Assembly: GCF_004054195.1 (NCBI RefSeq)
Contig: NZ_SBIW01000007.1
Location: forward strand, 124,001 to 188,000
DNA: 64,000 nucleotides
Source: Mucilaginibacter gilvus
GTDB taxonomy: Bacteria; Bacteroidota; Bacteroidia; Sphingobacteriales; Sphingobacteriaceae
Direction of reading: 5' to 3'
The translations under genes were made by a program, and so were the position numbers. Each line of letters starts with the position of its first letter. Within the stretch, counting starts at the first letter, position 1. This document shows, in pieces, positions 43,373 through 51,890 of the stretch. The notes beneath the pieces are model-generated. The model saw only the letters and a list, made by a program, of their open reading frames with translations, was not told the origin of the DNA and did not search any database.

Positions 43373-44494
43373 ATGATGAAAACCTTTTACAAAACCATAC
43401 AAACCCTTTGCCTGCTATTATTAGCCGCAGGCACCTTACAGGCCCAAACTAAACTTCCATCGTGGGCTTTTGGCCCTTTTGTAAGGCCGGCCGGGGTAAA
43501 CCCACTCATCAGCCCGGATAGCACCACCCGTTTTAACGACCCGATGTACAAGCGCAGCGTTGACTGGGAAAGCAATGATACCTTTAACCCCGCAGCTACC
43601 GTCAAAAATGGTAAGATATATATCCTGTACCGCGCCGAGGATAAATCGGGCACTGGGATAGGGGGCAGAACCTCGCGCATCGGGCTGGCGGAGAGCGCCA
43701 ACGGCACCACGGTAAAGCGTTCGCCGGTACCGGTGCTCTACCCATCAAACGATAGCCAAAAAGCGTTTGAATGGACAGGCGGCTGCGAAGACCCGCGTGT
43801 TGCCATGACAGCAAACGGTACTTACGTTGTTTTCTACACCCAATGGAACCACGACCTGCCGCACCTTGGCGTTGCTACCTCAAAAGATCTAAAAACCTGG
43901 GTAAAGCACGGGCCTATATTCCGGAAAGCCTATAATGGTAAGTTTCATAAAATAGCCAGTAAATCGGCCTCTATTATTACTAAGTTGGTGAATGGCAAGC
44001 AGGTGATCGCCAAAATAAACGGCAAATACTGGATGTACTGGGGCGAAACCGGGGTTTATGCCGCTACCTCTACCGACCTGGTGAACTGGAAACCCTTAAT
44101 TAATAAAGACAGCACGCTGAATGCGCTGATATCCCCTCGCCGCAACTACTTCGACAGCGACCTCACCGAATGCGGGCCGCCCGCTATAATCACAGCCAAA
44201 GGCATTGTGCTGTTATACAATGGCAAAAACAACCCTACATATGGCGATAAAAATTATACAGCCAACTCTTATTGTGGGGGGCAGGTAATGTTTTCGTCAA
44301 CGGATCCTACCAAATTCATTGGTCGCTTAGATAAGCCATTCTTTGTTCCGCAGGAAGCTTTCGAAAAAAGCGGGCAATACCCGGCAGGCACGGTGTTTAT
44401 GGAAGGGCTGGTGTATTTTAAAAGTAAGTGGTTTTTATACTACGGTTGCGCCGATTCGCGCGTAGGGGTGGCCATTTATACGCCGGGGAAGTAG
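43373..44494 (+). CDS. Secreted GH130-like glycoside phosphorylase/hydrolase
   Basis: A 373-residue protein with a signal peptide (MMKTFYKTIQTLCLLLLAAGTLQAQ). The five-bladed propeller shows FNPAATVKNGKIYILYRAED, GGCEDPRVAM (the GH130 signature with the catalytic Asp), VATSKDLKTW and FMEGLVYFKSKWFLYYGCADSRVG. GH130 enzymes act on beta-mannosides. Those working outside the cytoplasm, where phosphate is scarce, are often hydrolases. The N-terminus has a long insertion FVRPAGVNPLISPDSTTRFNDP. Substrate is inferred from family only. Confidence 0.87.
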   Translation: MMKTFYKTIQTLCLLLLAAGTLQAQTKLPSWAFGPFVRPAGVNPLISPDSTTRFNDPMYKRSVDWESNDTFNPAATVKNGKIYILYRAEDKSGTGIGGRTSRIGLAESANGTTVKRSPVPVLYPSNDSQKAFEWTGGCEDPRVAMTANGTYVVFYTQWNHDLPHLGVATSKDLKTWVKHGPIFRKAYNGKFHKIASKSASIITKLVNGKQVIAKINGKYWMYWGETGVYAATSTDLVNWKPLINKDSTLNALISPRRNYFDSDLTECGPPAIITAKGIVLLYNGKNNPTYGDKNYTANSYCGGQVMFSSTDPTKFIGRLDKPFFVPQEAFEKSGQYPAGTVFMEGLVYFKSKWFLYYGCADSRVGVAIYTPGK

Positions 44495-44819
44495 GAGGGA
44501 TTTAATATCGAACGCCGAATTTTGAATGATGAAGTAAAAGGGAAGGCCAACTAACCCTTGTTATACGGTTCAGAAAATAGCATTAGGGATTGAAGCGGAT
44601 ACAAGCCTGCGCGTAATGCCTGCAGGCGTATGATCGTAAAGCCCGGCCGCAAGCAATGCCATCATTTTGAAGAATTTTATCCAATTTCATTTGCCCATCC
44701 GCACATTTTCCACTGTAACAATTTTGCGGGGATACAATAAACATTTCAATTTGTTTGCAAATGAAATTAATTCATATATATTTACCAACGAATTATACCC
44801 CTAATTGGCACCAGATTTA
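44495..44819 (+). other. Intergenic region before the haloperoxidase gene group
   Basis: A 325-bp spacer. At 44508-44535 there is a GAACGCCGAATTTTGAATG-type string that I have seen as intergenic debris in such genomes. GCCTGCAGGC (palindrome) lies near 44620. The last 120 bp are AT-rich with two AAATGAAATTAATT-like tracts and may hold the promoter of the next gene. No gene is visible. Confidence 0.3.
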
Positions 44820-45371
44820 GTGAAAAGGTTTTTTGCGATACTGTTATTAAGTGTGCACCTGTTTTATACAGGGGGGTACGGCCTGTTCTTTCAATATTTC
44901 ATCCATCAGTCCGAAACGCAAATTGTTAAGCAGATTTACGAGAACAAAGTAGATGCTACACAGCTTGTGCAGATAAAACTGCCTGTGCATATGCCCGCGA
45001 TACAGGACTGGCCCGATTACGAACACGTACAGGGCCAAATTCAATTAAAAGATAATTATTACAACTACGTTGGCGTAAAAATGACCCGGGATACCATGTA
45101 CCTGGTGTGTATTGCCAATAGTGTAAAAACACGGTTGGTGAGCGCCAACCTTATTGTAGCCAAAGATGTAAGCGATGTACCGCTGAACAAAAAAGGTGCC
45201 GATGCGCAGGTGAAGAAAGCCGCTAATGGTATCGACTACAACAACCCTGTTGTTCATTACAGCTTTGTTACATTCTCCCAAACTTTGAAAGGACATGAGA
45301 ACCCTATATCTACAAAGTTAACCAATCTTTACATTGAATCTCCGGGCAAACCGCCCAATTTCAGCGCTTAA
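44820..45371 (+). CDS. Small membrane-anchored protein, unknown function
   Basis: No ATG is usable; GTG at 44820 gives 183 aa beginning MKRFFAILLLSVHLFYTGGY (TTG at 44805 is the alternative). Residues 3-22 form an uncleaved-looking signal anchor. The rest is extracytoplasmic: ESETQIVKQIYENKVDATQL, YNYVGVKMTRDTMYLVCIAN and a polar C-terminus rich in lysine. No motif is known to me. It is the first gene of a same-strand run leading to two OMPs, a haloperoxidase-like lipoprotein and a DoxX protein, but a 195-bp gap with a long inverted repeat separates it from them. Confidence 0.7.
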   Translation: MKRFFAILLLSVHLFYTGGYGLFFQYFIHQSETQIVKQIYENKVDATQLVQIKLPVHMPAIQDWPDYEHVQGQIQLKDNYYNYVGVKMTRDTMYLVCIANSVKTRLVSANLIVAKDVSDVPLNKKGADAQVKKAANGIDYNNPVVHYSFVTFSQTLKGHENPISTKLTNLYIESPGKPPNFSA

Positions 45372-45390
45372 CAAAATATATTTGATTTTG

Positions 45391-45485
45391 TATCCCTTAC
45401 ATTTTTTACTGTGCCTCATCATAGGGGGATAGTTATTCATCTTGCATTTCGCCGTGTTGTTACCCGGTAAAAAATGTAAAGGATA
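45391..45485. promoter_or_regulatory. 21-bp inverted repeat pair, 53 bp apart
   Basis: TATCCCTTACATTTTTTACTG (45391-45411) and CGGTAAAAAATGTAAAGGATA (45465-45485) are complements with two mismatches. They flank a 53-bp interior containing ATAGGGGGATAG. The pair sits between the small membrane protein and the first OMP, about 80 bp before the OMP start. It may be two binding sites of one regulator, or the arms of a long RNA stem. Confidence 0.6.
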
Positions 45486-45565
45486 TATGTTTATACCCGC
45501 GCTTATCTTGTAAGCCAAGTTACGCTGAATTTTTATCTTAATTAATTTTATCCTAATTCCTTTTT

Positions 45566-46501
45566 ATGAAATATCTTTTACAATATACTTACAGGTATTG
45601 TGTCGGTATTGTTGCTTTTGTTGCCCTGTCACAAACCGTTTGTGCGCAAACAGAAAGCGATGCTATCATGATCCCGAAAAACTATATATGCGTAGCAGGC
45701 ATGTACGCCCATAATAACTGGGACCACTACTGGGAAGGCACCCTTAAACGCGAAAATTTAAACCTTGGCGATATAAGCAGCAATATTTACAACGTTGGGG
45801 TTGTTTACGGGCTTAGCAACCGCATCAATATATCTGCCTTTACGCCGTACATTACAACTAAGGCAAGTGCAGGTACATTACGCGGCCAGCGCGGTTTTCA
45901 GGATATTAACCTGGCTTTTAAGTGGATGGCTGTGCGCGAGCAAATTGGCAGAGGCCTGCTTAGCTTCCATGCCATTGCTTCGGGCTCTATCCCCGTAGGT
46001 AATTACCAGGGAGATTATTTGCCTTTTGCACTGGGTAGCCGCAGTAAAAGCATTGCCGTACGCGGTTTAGTGAACTACCAGATAGGCAGATTTTTTGTTG
46101 CCGGCGCGGGGCAATACATCCGCAGGGACAACATGACTATTGACCGCGATGCTTATTATACCACCGAAATGCATTATACCAACCAGGTAGCATTGCCAAA
46201 TGCCACAAATTTTTTAGTTAGCGCAGGTTTCCGCAGCCTCTTATTAAATGTAGAAGCTATTGCAACAAAATATACTACACTGGGCGGTTTTGATATCACC
46301 CGCAATAACATGCCTTTCCCAAGCAACCGTATGAATGCCACCGCAATAGGTGGTTTAGTAAAATATATGCCACAAACTATAAGAGGGCTTGAGTTTACCG
46401 CAGGCAGCAATTATGTAGTAGCAGGCCGCAACGTAGGCCAAAACTTTCAAATAATGGGTGGTATAGATTATGTTTTTTCGGTAAAAAAAGAAAAGAAATA
46501 A
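45566..46501 (+). CDS. Outer-membrane beta-barrel protein, haloperoxidase operon
   Basis: A 311-residue secreted protein (signal MKYLLQYTYRYCVGIVAFVALSQ... ending VCAQ). Strands such as ISSNIYNVGVVYGLSNRINISAFTPYITT, GRFFVAGAGQYIRRDNM and NFQIMGGIDYVFSVKK are amphipathic and the end is barrel-like. The layout matches transporter-type (FadL/meta-pathway-like) small OMPs, though no ligand is evident. Its stop is 15 bp before the haloperoxidase gene, so the two are cotranscribed. Confidence 0.78.
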   Translation: MKYLLQYTYRYCVGIVAFVALSQTVCAQTESDAIMIPKNYICVAGMYAHNNWDHYWEGTLKRENLNLGDISSNIYNVGVVYGLSNRINISAFTPYITTKASAGTLRGQRGFQDINLAFKWMAVREQIGRGLLSFHAIASGSIPVGNYQGDYLPFALGSRSKSIAVRGLVNYQIGRFFVAGAGQYIRRDNMTIDRDAYYTTEMHYTNQVALPNATNFLVSAGFRSLLLNVEAIATKYTTLGGFDITRNNMPFPSNRMNATAIGGLVKYMPQTIRGLEFTAGSNYVVAGRNVGQNFQIMGGIDYVFSVKKEKK

Positions 46502-46516
46502 AAAGGGGAGAAAATC

Positions 46517-48061
46517 ATGAAAACAAGAATACTATATATATCAGCATTATTATCGGCGGCTCTTTTTGTGGCATCGTGCAAAAAAGATATTACCGAGCGT
46601 AACCAGGAGTTCCCTGCATTGGCACCGGCCAATATCGATCTGAACGCGGATACCTGGGTACCCATTTTAACAGGTGCATCAACTTTTACGGTAGCTACAC
46701 CAGAGGCCATCACCACGCCAAATTATCTGGCCGATCTGAATGAAATAAAAAGCTATCAGAAGAACCTCAACAGCGAACAAAAAGATATTATTAAATACTG
46801 GAGCGCTGGCTCGGTATTGCGCTGGAACGAGATATTGCGCGAACTGGTCGCTAAACACAACCTGCCGCCATACCAAAATGACAACGGGACTTACCCCTTC
46901 CCAAGCGCTACAAACCCATTGGCTTACCCGCTGTTCCCGTTTTCTAACCCGCCATATGCGGCCCGTGCTTATGCTTATGTAAGCGCTGCGCAATACGATG
47001 CGTTGGTACAGGCCTGGAAGTTTAAAAAATCATTCAATCGTGCGGCACCGTACAAAAACGATGTAAATGTGCAGGCATTGGTTCCAAAATCTGATCTGCC
47101 TGCTTACCCAAGCGAAGACGCTGTTGTTGCCGGTGTTACCGCGCAAATGATGGTGCTGTTATTCCCCGGTGATTTGGATTATATACAGAAAAAAGTTGCT
47201 GAAGAAAAATTGTACCGTTTAATGGCAGGTGCCAACACCCGGTCTGACTGGGATGCAGGCGAAAACTTAGGCAAACAGGTTGCAGCCGTATTTTTAGCAC
47301 GCGCCCGTGGAGACAAAGCTAACTTAGCCGCTGGCGTGAAAGACGATTGGACTAAATTTGAAACAGTTGCAACCGCCGCAGGCAACACACCATGGATAAG
47401 CCTTGAGTTGCCGCATCGTCCGCCGATGTTGCCATTGTTCCCTAACGTTACCCCAATATTGTTGCCGGCCGGCACTGTAGCCGCAATTCGCCCTGCGGCA
47501 CCTTTTAAGGAAGGTACTGCTGAGTATGAAAAGGACATGCAGGAAGTAATGGCCATGAGTAACGACCATAGCCGCGAGCACGAACGCATCGTTGCCTTTT
47601 GGGCAGATGGTGTGGGGACTACAACGCCCCCCGGCCACTGGAACGCTATTGCCGCCGAAGAATTTGTAAAACATAACTACAGCGAAGTACGCTGGGCGCG
47701 CAACCTTGCATTATTGAACATGGCCGAAATGGATGCTGCCATTGTATGCTGGGATACTAAGTATTTTTACTTTAACCCGCGCCCAACGCAAATGGTGGCC
47801 GGCATAAAAACGCTTACAGGTATACCAAACTTCCCGTCTTACATCTCCGGGCACGCTACGTTTAGCGGTGCTGCCGCTACCGTACTTGGTTATTTGGTGC
47901 CTGAACGTGCCACAGAGTTTATAGCAATGGCTAACGAGGCGGGCATGTCGCGCCTTTATGGTGGTATCCATTATCGTAACGATTGCACTGTTGGTTTAAC
48001 TACCGGCGTTAAAGTTGGCGAGTTTGCTGTCAACAAAGGCAAGGCTGACGGATCTAACTAA
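46517..48061 (+). CDS. Lipoprotein vanadium-dependent haloperoxidase / PAP2-like enzyme
   Basis: A 514-residue lipoprotein (lipobox LFVASCKKD, Cys20). Residues 60-380 are helical, including EKDMQEVMAMSNDHSREHERIVAFWADG. The active-site motifs shared by vanadium haloperoxidases and PAP2 phosphatases follow: KYFYFNPRP (Lys, Arg), FPSYISGHATFSG (Ser-Gly-His) and SRLYGGIHYRNDC (Arg, His). The set is complete. It would bind vanadate and oxidise halides with peroxide, or act as an acid phosphatase; sequence alone does not separate these. Its surface or periplasmic location fits a quorum-quenching, antimicrobial or phosphatase role. It sits between an OMP and a DoxX-like gene. Confidence 0.9.
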   Translation: MKTRILYISALLSAALFVASCKKDITERNQEFPALAPANIDLNADTWVPILTGASTFTVATPEAITTPNYLADLNEIKSYQKNLNSEQKDIIKYWSAGSVLRWNEILRELVAKHNLPPYQNDNGTYPFPSATNPLAYPLFPFSNPPYAARAYAYVSAAQYDALVQAWKFKKSFNRAAPYKNDVNVQALVPKSDLPAYPSEDAVVAGVTAQMMVLLFPGDLDYIQKKVAEEKLYRLMAGANTRSDWDAGENLGKQVAAVFLARARGDKANLAAGVKDDWTKFETVATAAGNTPWISLELPHRPPMLPLFPNVTPILLPAGTVAAIRPAAPFKEGTAEYEKDMQEVMAMSNDHSREHERIVAFWADGVGTTTPPGHWNAIAAEEFVKHNYSEVRWARNLALLNMAEMDAAIVCWDTKYFYFNPRPTQMVAGIKTLTGIPNFPSYISGHATFSGAAATVLGYLVPERATEFIAMANEAGMSRLYGGIHYRNDCTVGLTTGVKVGEFAVNKGKADGSN

Positions 48062-48087
48062 AAATAACAGAGATAGAATTATTGCTG

Positions 48088-48900
48088 ATGAGAACCGAAC
48101 AAAAGTTGCATTATATTTTACGCATAGCTATAGCGATGTGTTTTATTGGCCACGGTGTTTTTGGTGTAATTACCAAAGAGATCTGGTGCAATTATTTTGC
48201 GGTGTTTGGTATTGGTAAGATAACCGCCTATTCGCTGATGCCCTGGGTTGGTGCTTTCGATATTTTAATGGGAGTAATTATGCTGGTATACCCGGTACGC
48301 GCCATTGCCCTATGGCTGGTAGTGTGGGGTACGTTCACGGCGTTTTTAAGGCCCATGTCGGGAGAGCCTCTTGCAGAAGTGATAGAGCGGGCAGGCAATT
48401 TTGGCACGCCATTGGCGTTGCTCATCCTATCCGGCGGTGTAAAAAACTGGAAACAATTATTTGTGCCGATAGATCCATCGGCGCAGGTAAACCCAAAAAC
48501 AATGGAAACTGTAAGTCATTGTTTAAAGGTGGTGGTTTTTTTACTGCTGATGGGGCATGGCTGGTTAAATGTTATTGAAAAAAAAGGTCTGTTAAACCAG
48601 TACGCTTCGCTCGGGTTTTCGCACCCGGGTAAGATTGCGGTAATGGTTGGCGTTTTTGAGATAACGGCTGCGCTTATCGTACTCATCAAACCCGTTAGAA
48701 ATATATTGCTTGTATTGTTCATCTGGAAGATATCCACCGAATTGTTTTATCCGCATTACGAAGTTTTTGAATGGATAGAACGCGGCGGGAGCTACGGGGC
48801 AATACTGGCATTATGGTTCGCGCTTAAAGGAATACCATCCGGTTTCAGCATACCCTCTCCGCAAAAAATTACTAAACAAGAACCTACTAACCAATTATAA
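48088..48900 (+). CDS. DoxX-like integral membrane protein
   Basis: A 270-residue protein with two tandem four-helix DoxX-like halves. Each half begins with a related pattern: IAMCFIGHGVFGVITKEIWCNYFAVFGI near residue 14 and VVFLLLMGHGWLNVIEKKGLLNQYASLGF near residue 147. GHG with a following Asn/Gly motif occurs in both. ATG 48088 follows the haloperoxidase by 26 bp. Relatives of DoxX work near quinone or thiol redox chains; here it could supply electrons or peroxide or hold the enzyme. That is inference from context. Confidence 0.87.
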   Translation: MRTEQKLHYILRIAIAMCFIGHGVFGVITKEIWCNYFAVFGIGKITAYSLMPWVGAFDILMGVIMLVYPVRAIALWLVVWGTFTAFLRPMSGEPLAEVIERAGNFGTPLALLILSGGVKNWKQLFVPIDPSAQVNPKTMETVSHCLKVVVFLLLMGHGWLNVIEKKGLLNQYASLGFSHPGKIAVMVGVFEITAALIVLIKPVRNILLVLFIWKISTELFYPHYEVFEWIERGGSYGAILALWFALKGIPSGFSIPSPQKITKQEPTNQL

Positions 48901-48903
48901 ATT

Positions 48904-48920
48904 CCCGGTAAAATACCGGG
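48904..48920 (+). repeat. Short hairpin between DoxX-like gene and last OMP
   Basis: CCCGGTA (48904-48910) and TACCGGG (48914-48920) are exact complements with an AAA loop, followed by TTTACTACG. The stem lies in the 85-bp gap and may lower transcription into the next gene. Confidence 0.5.
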
Positions 48921-48985
48921 TTTACTACGTGCCTTTGTTGGCGGGCAGTAAAATTACATCTACCATTTTTAAAGCCCACATTATC

Positions 48986-50086
48986 ATGAAAATTGTATTA
49001 AAATTCGCGGCAGCTATCGCCGTCTTCTTATTCCTGACTAAAACCGAAGTAAAAGCTCAAGGTTGCGTAGCTATCCGTAGTACCGGTGGCCTTTGTAATA
49101 TGGACGAACACCCAGACAGCACAACTTCGGGCGGCGTATGGTTGTTTAACAGCAATAGCCGTTACTACCGGTCATACAAGCACTTTGTAGGCTCCGAGGA
49201 GCAAAAACAACGTATAGCGCTGGGTACTAACGTAATAAATCACTCTTACGCGCAAGACCTTGCCCTTACCCGCATATTTAATAACCGCTGGTCGTTCTCG
49301 TTAGATATCCCTGTATTGGCAAATAGCCGCTCATCGTTGTATGAGCATGGTGGCAAAGAGCGCCGCCTTACCCATTCTTTCGGCGTTGGCGATATCACCC
49401 TAAAAGCTTACGCTTGGTTATTAAACCCGACTAAAGCCAAAAAAGGGAACATACAGATAGGTTTAGGTTTAAAACTGCCTACAGGCTCATATACCTACCA
49501 GGATTATTTTTACAACACTGGTACCGGCGGTGCTAAAACGCTTGGCCCGGTAGATCAGTCTATCCAGTTAGGAGATGGCGGTACCGGCATCACAACCGAT
49601 ATCAACACCTATTACAACTTTTCGCATAAATTTGGCTTGTACGGTAGTTTTTACTACCTCATCAGCCCGCGCGAGTTGAACGGTGTGTCGTCTGCACGTG
49701 GTGGTACACCAAGCGCCAAGGCAGTTGCCAATGGCAGCGATATCATGAGCGTACCCGATCAGTTGATGGTAAGAGCCGGTGCAAACTATGGCGCAGGTAA
49801 ATTTAACTTCTCGACCGGTATCCGTTACGAGTGCCTTCCGGTTAAAGATCTTGTTGGCGGTAGCAATGGTTTCCGCAGGCCGGGTTACATTACCTCTATT
49901 GAGCCGGGTGTAACTTACCGTATCAGCAAATTCTCTATTTATACTTTTGTACCGGTAGCTATTGTACGTAACCGTACCCAAAGCGTACCTGATAAAATTT
50001 CTACGCAATTAACCGGCGTAGACAATCACGGCGACGCGGCGTTTGCAGACTACGCGGTAAACCTTGGCATATCGTTCAAATTATAA
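48986..50086 (+). CDS. Outer-membrane beta-barrel protein, transporter-like
   Basis: ATG 48986 gives 366 aa with a clear signal peptide (MKIVLKFAAAIAVFLFLTKT ... EVKAQ). The mature start CVAIRSTGGLCNMDEHPDS carries two cysteines that could pair. Barrel strands include RWSFSLDIPVLANSRSS, GNIQIGLGLKLPTGSYTYQDYF and the final DYAVNLGISFKL. GLKLPTG is common in this class of OMPs (often called transporter or meta-pathway-like). It closes the haloperoxidase run and is followed by a terminator. Confidence 0.8.
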   Translation: MKIVLKFAAAIAVFLFLTKTEVKAQGCVAIRSTGGLCNMDEHPDSTTSGGVWLFNSNSRYYRSYKHFVGSEEQKQRIALGTNVINHSYAQDLALTRIFNNRWSFSLDIPVLANSRSSLYEHGGKERRLTHSFGVGDITLKAYAWLLNPTKAKKGNIQIGLGLKLPTGSYTYQDYFYNTGTGGAKTLGPVDQSIQLGDGGTGITTDINTYYNFSHKFGLYGSFYYLISPRELNGVSSARGGTPSAKAVANGSDIMSVPDQLMVRAGANYGAGKFNFSTGIRYECLPVKDLVGGSNGFRRPGYITSIEPGVTYRISKFSIYTFVPVAIVRNRTQSVPDKISTQLTGVDNHGDAAFADYAVNLGISFKL

Positions 50087-50114
50087 TTTATAAAATGTGT
50101 TTAATTAATTAGTT

Positions 50115-50146
50115 AAAAGCCGGGCGTAGTGACCCCGGCTTTTTCA
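50115..50146 (+). terminator. Intrinsic terminator
   Basis: AAAAGCCGGG (50115-50124) pairs with CCCGGCTTTT (50134-50143), loop CGTAGTGAC, followed by TTC. A standard Rho-independent signal 28 bp after the OMP stop, ending the haloperoxidase transcript. Confidence 0.85.
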
Positions 50147-50249
50147 GTTTAAGAAACGCCAGATAATGAATTGCGAAATTCGTGTCCATTAAATGTCTTA
50201 TTGCGTATTATTGATGAATATTGTGCCAACTCTTTAATAGTTTTACCAC

Positions 50250-50717
50250 ATGAAACTTGCCGAACAAAATTTTACAGCCCTTAGGCTTATTTTGCCTCCA
50301 GCCCCAAAACCGCTTGGAGTGTACAAACCTTGTTTAATTGATGGAAAGTACCTGTACGTATCTGGCCACGGAACGGTTAAAAGCGATGGTAGCCTTATCA
50401 TCGGTCGCATAGGGCAGGATCTTACCGCCGAAGAAGGTAAGCTTGCTGCAAGGCAGGTTGGTTTAGCTATCCTGGCTACCATAAAAGCCCACGTAGGCAG
50501 CTTAAATAAAGTTAAGCGTGTAATAAAAGTGCTGGGTATGGTAAACTGTACTTCTGATTTTGAAAAGCACCCTTTTATTATAAACGGAGCGAGCGAGTTG
50601 TTTGCCGCTGTTTGGGGCGAGGATAATGGCATAGGTGTACGCAGTGCCGTAGGCATGGGTTCATTGCCTGATAATATCCCCGTGGAGATAGAGGCTTTAT
50701 TTGAATTAGAGGACTAA
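50250..50717 (+). CDS. RidA family protein (YjgF/YER057c/UK114), atypical branch
   Basis: A 155-residue protein, longer than the ~128-aa RidA. It has PLGVYKPCLIDGKYLYVSGHG at the N-terminus and VNCTSDFEKHPFIINGASELFAAVWGEDNGIGVRSAVGMGSLPDNIPVEIEALF at the C-terminus. The arginine in VRSAVGM is at the place of the active-site Arg105 of RidA. RidA hydrolyses reactive enamines made by PLP enzymes. The next gene (start right after the TAA stop) encodes a PLP enzyme, so this protein probably clears its by-products. Confidence 0.9.
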   Translation: MKLAEQNFTALRLILPPAPKPLGVYKPCLIDGKYLYVSGHGTVKSDGSLIIGRIGQDLTAEEGKLAARQVGLAILATIKAHVGSLNKVKRVIKVLGMVNCTSDFEKHPFIINGASELFAAVWGEDNGIGVRSAVGMGSLPDNIPVEIEALFELED

Positions 50718-51839
50718 ATGAACGCGTGGACGACAGCTATGTGGTACACTATAAACGACGTTGATAAACTGGATACACCTGCATTAGTGGTTTATCCCGA
50801 TAGGGTAAAATACAACATTAGCCTGGTGAAAACCATGGTTGATGACGTTACGCGCCTTCGCCCGCATGTAAAAACGCATAAAAGCCCGGATGTTACCAAA
50901 CTGATGCTGCAGGCAGGCATTGGTAAATTTAAATGCGCCACCATTGCCGAGGCCGAAATGCTGGGCATTTGTAATGCGCCGGATGTGTTACTGGCATATC
51001 AGCCCAACGGGCCAAAGCTGGCAAGGTTTATCCGGCTAACCAAAACTTTCACCGATACTGTTTTTTCTTGCCTGGTTGATAATATTGGTACTGCAACGGC
51101 CATTGCCGAAGCTGCTTTAAACGAAGACTTAATAGTTCCCGTTTTTATCGATCTGAATATTGGCATGAATCGTACAGGTATCAGTCCCGCGGATGCTTTA
51201 GAATTGTACCAGGCCTGCGCGGAAATAGAAGGTATTACCATAAAAGGCCTCCACGCTTACGACGGGCACATCCACGATGTTGATTACGGAGTAAGGCAGC
51301 AACGATCGGACGAATCTATTGAACCTGTGCTGGAACTGGCTTCGGCCATATATGATGAGGGCTATCCCGCGCCAGTAGTGATAGCCGGTGGTTCGCCAAC
51401 TTTCCCTATCATCGCGCAGCGGGAAGGATTAGAATGCAGCCCCGGTACCTTTGCCTATTGGGATAGGGGGTATGAGCTTGCTTTTGAAGAGCAGCCTTTT
51501 CAAACCGCAGCCTTAATTATTGCCAGGGTTGTTTCCTTGCCGGATGAAACGAAGGTTTGCATTGATGTAGGGCATAAATCCGTATCGGCGGAGAACGAGC
51601 TGAGTAAGCGGATCTACTTCCTCAACGCACCCGAACTTGTGTTTAAAAGCCAAAGCGAAGAACACCTGGTGGCCGATGCAGGCCCCAATCATCATTTTAA
51701 AGTAGGCGATATTTTGTATGGTTTACCTTATCATATTTGCCCAACAATAGCTTTATATGAACGCGCTATAACTGTTGAAAATCAAAGCATTATTGGTGAG
51801 TGGTTAAATGTAGCAAGGGATAGAAAAATCAGTATCTAA
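50718..51839 (+). CDS. D-threonine aldolase-like PLP enzyme (alanine racemase fold)
   Basis: A 373-residue enzyme. The alanine-racemase-like N-terminal barrel holds the PLP lysine in RLRPHVKTHKSPD (about residues 47-59). Further motifs are FIDLNIGMNRTGI and KGLHAYDGHIHD. The C-terminal D-serine-dehydratase-like domain has ECSPGTFAYWDRGY and the metal-binding DAGPNHHFKVGDILYGLPYHICPT (His and Cys). It would cleave D-threonine or related D-beta-hydroxy amino acids. The ridA stop is joined directly to its ATG (TAAATG). An M19 dipeptidase follows 51 bp later. Confidence 0.9.
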   Translation: MNAWTTAMWYTINDVDKLDTPALVVYPDRVKYNISLVKTMVDDVTRLRPHVKTHKSPDVTKLMLQAGIGKFKCATIAEAEMLGICNAPDVLLAYQPNGPKLARFIRLTKTFTDTVFSCLVDNIGTATAIAEAALNEDLIVPVFIDLNIGMNRTGISPADALELYQACAEIEGITIKGLHAYDGHIHDVDYGVRQQRSDESIEPVLELASAIYDEGYPAPVVIAGGSPTFPIIAQREGLECSPGTFAYWDRGYELAFEEQPFQTAALIIARVVSLPDETKVCIDVGHKSVSAENELSKRIYFLNAPELVFKSQSEEHLVADAGPNHHFKVGDILYGLPYHICPTIALYERAITVENQSIIGEWLNVARDRKISI

Positions 51840-51890
51840 AAATCATTCTATCTGGGTAATCCTAAAAGTAATCTGTGAAATCCTAACAAT

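Noticed and set aside
45566..50086. Genomic island by base composition
   Set aside because: Codon and base use look like the surrounding genes by eye and no integrase, tRNA or repeats bracket the operon; no composition statistics were computed.
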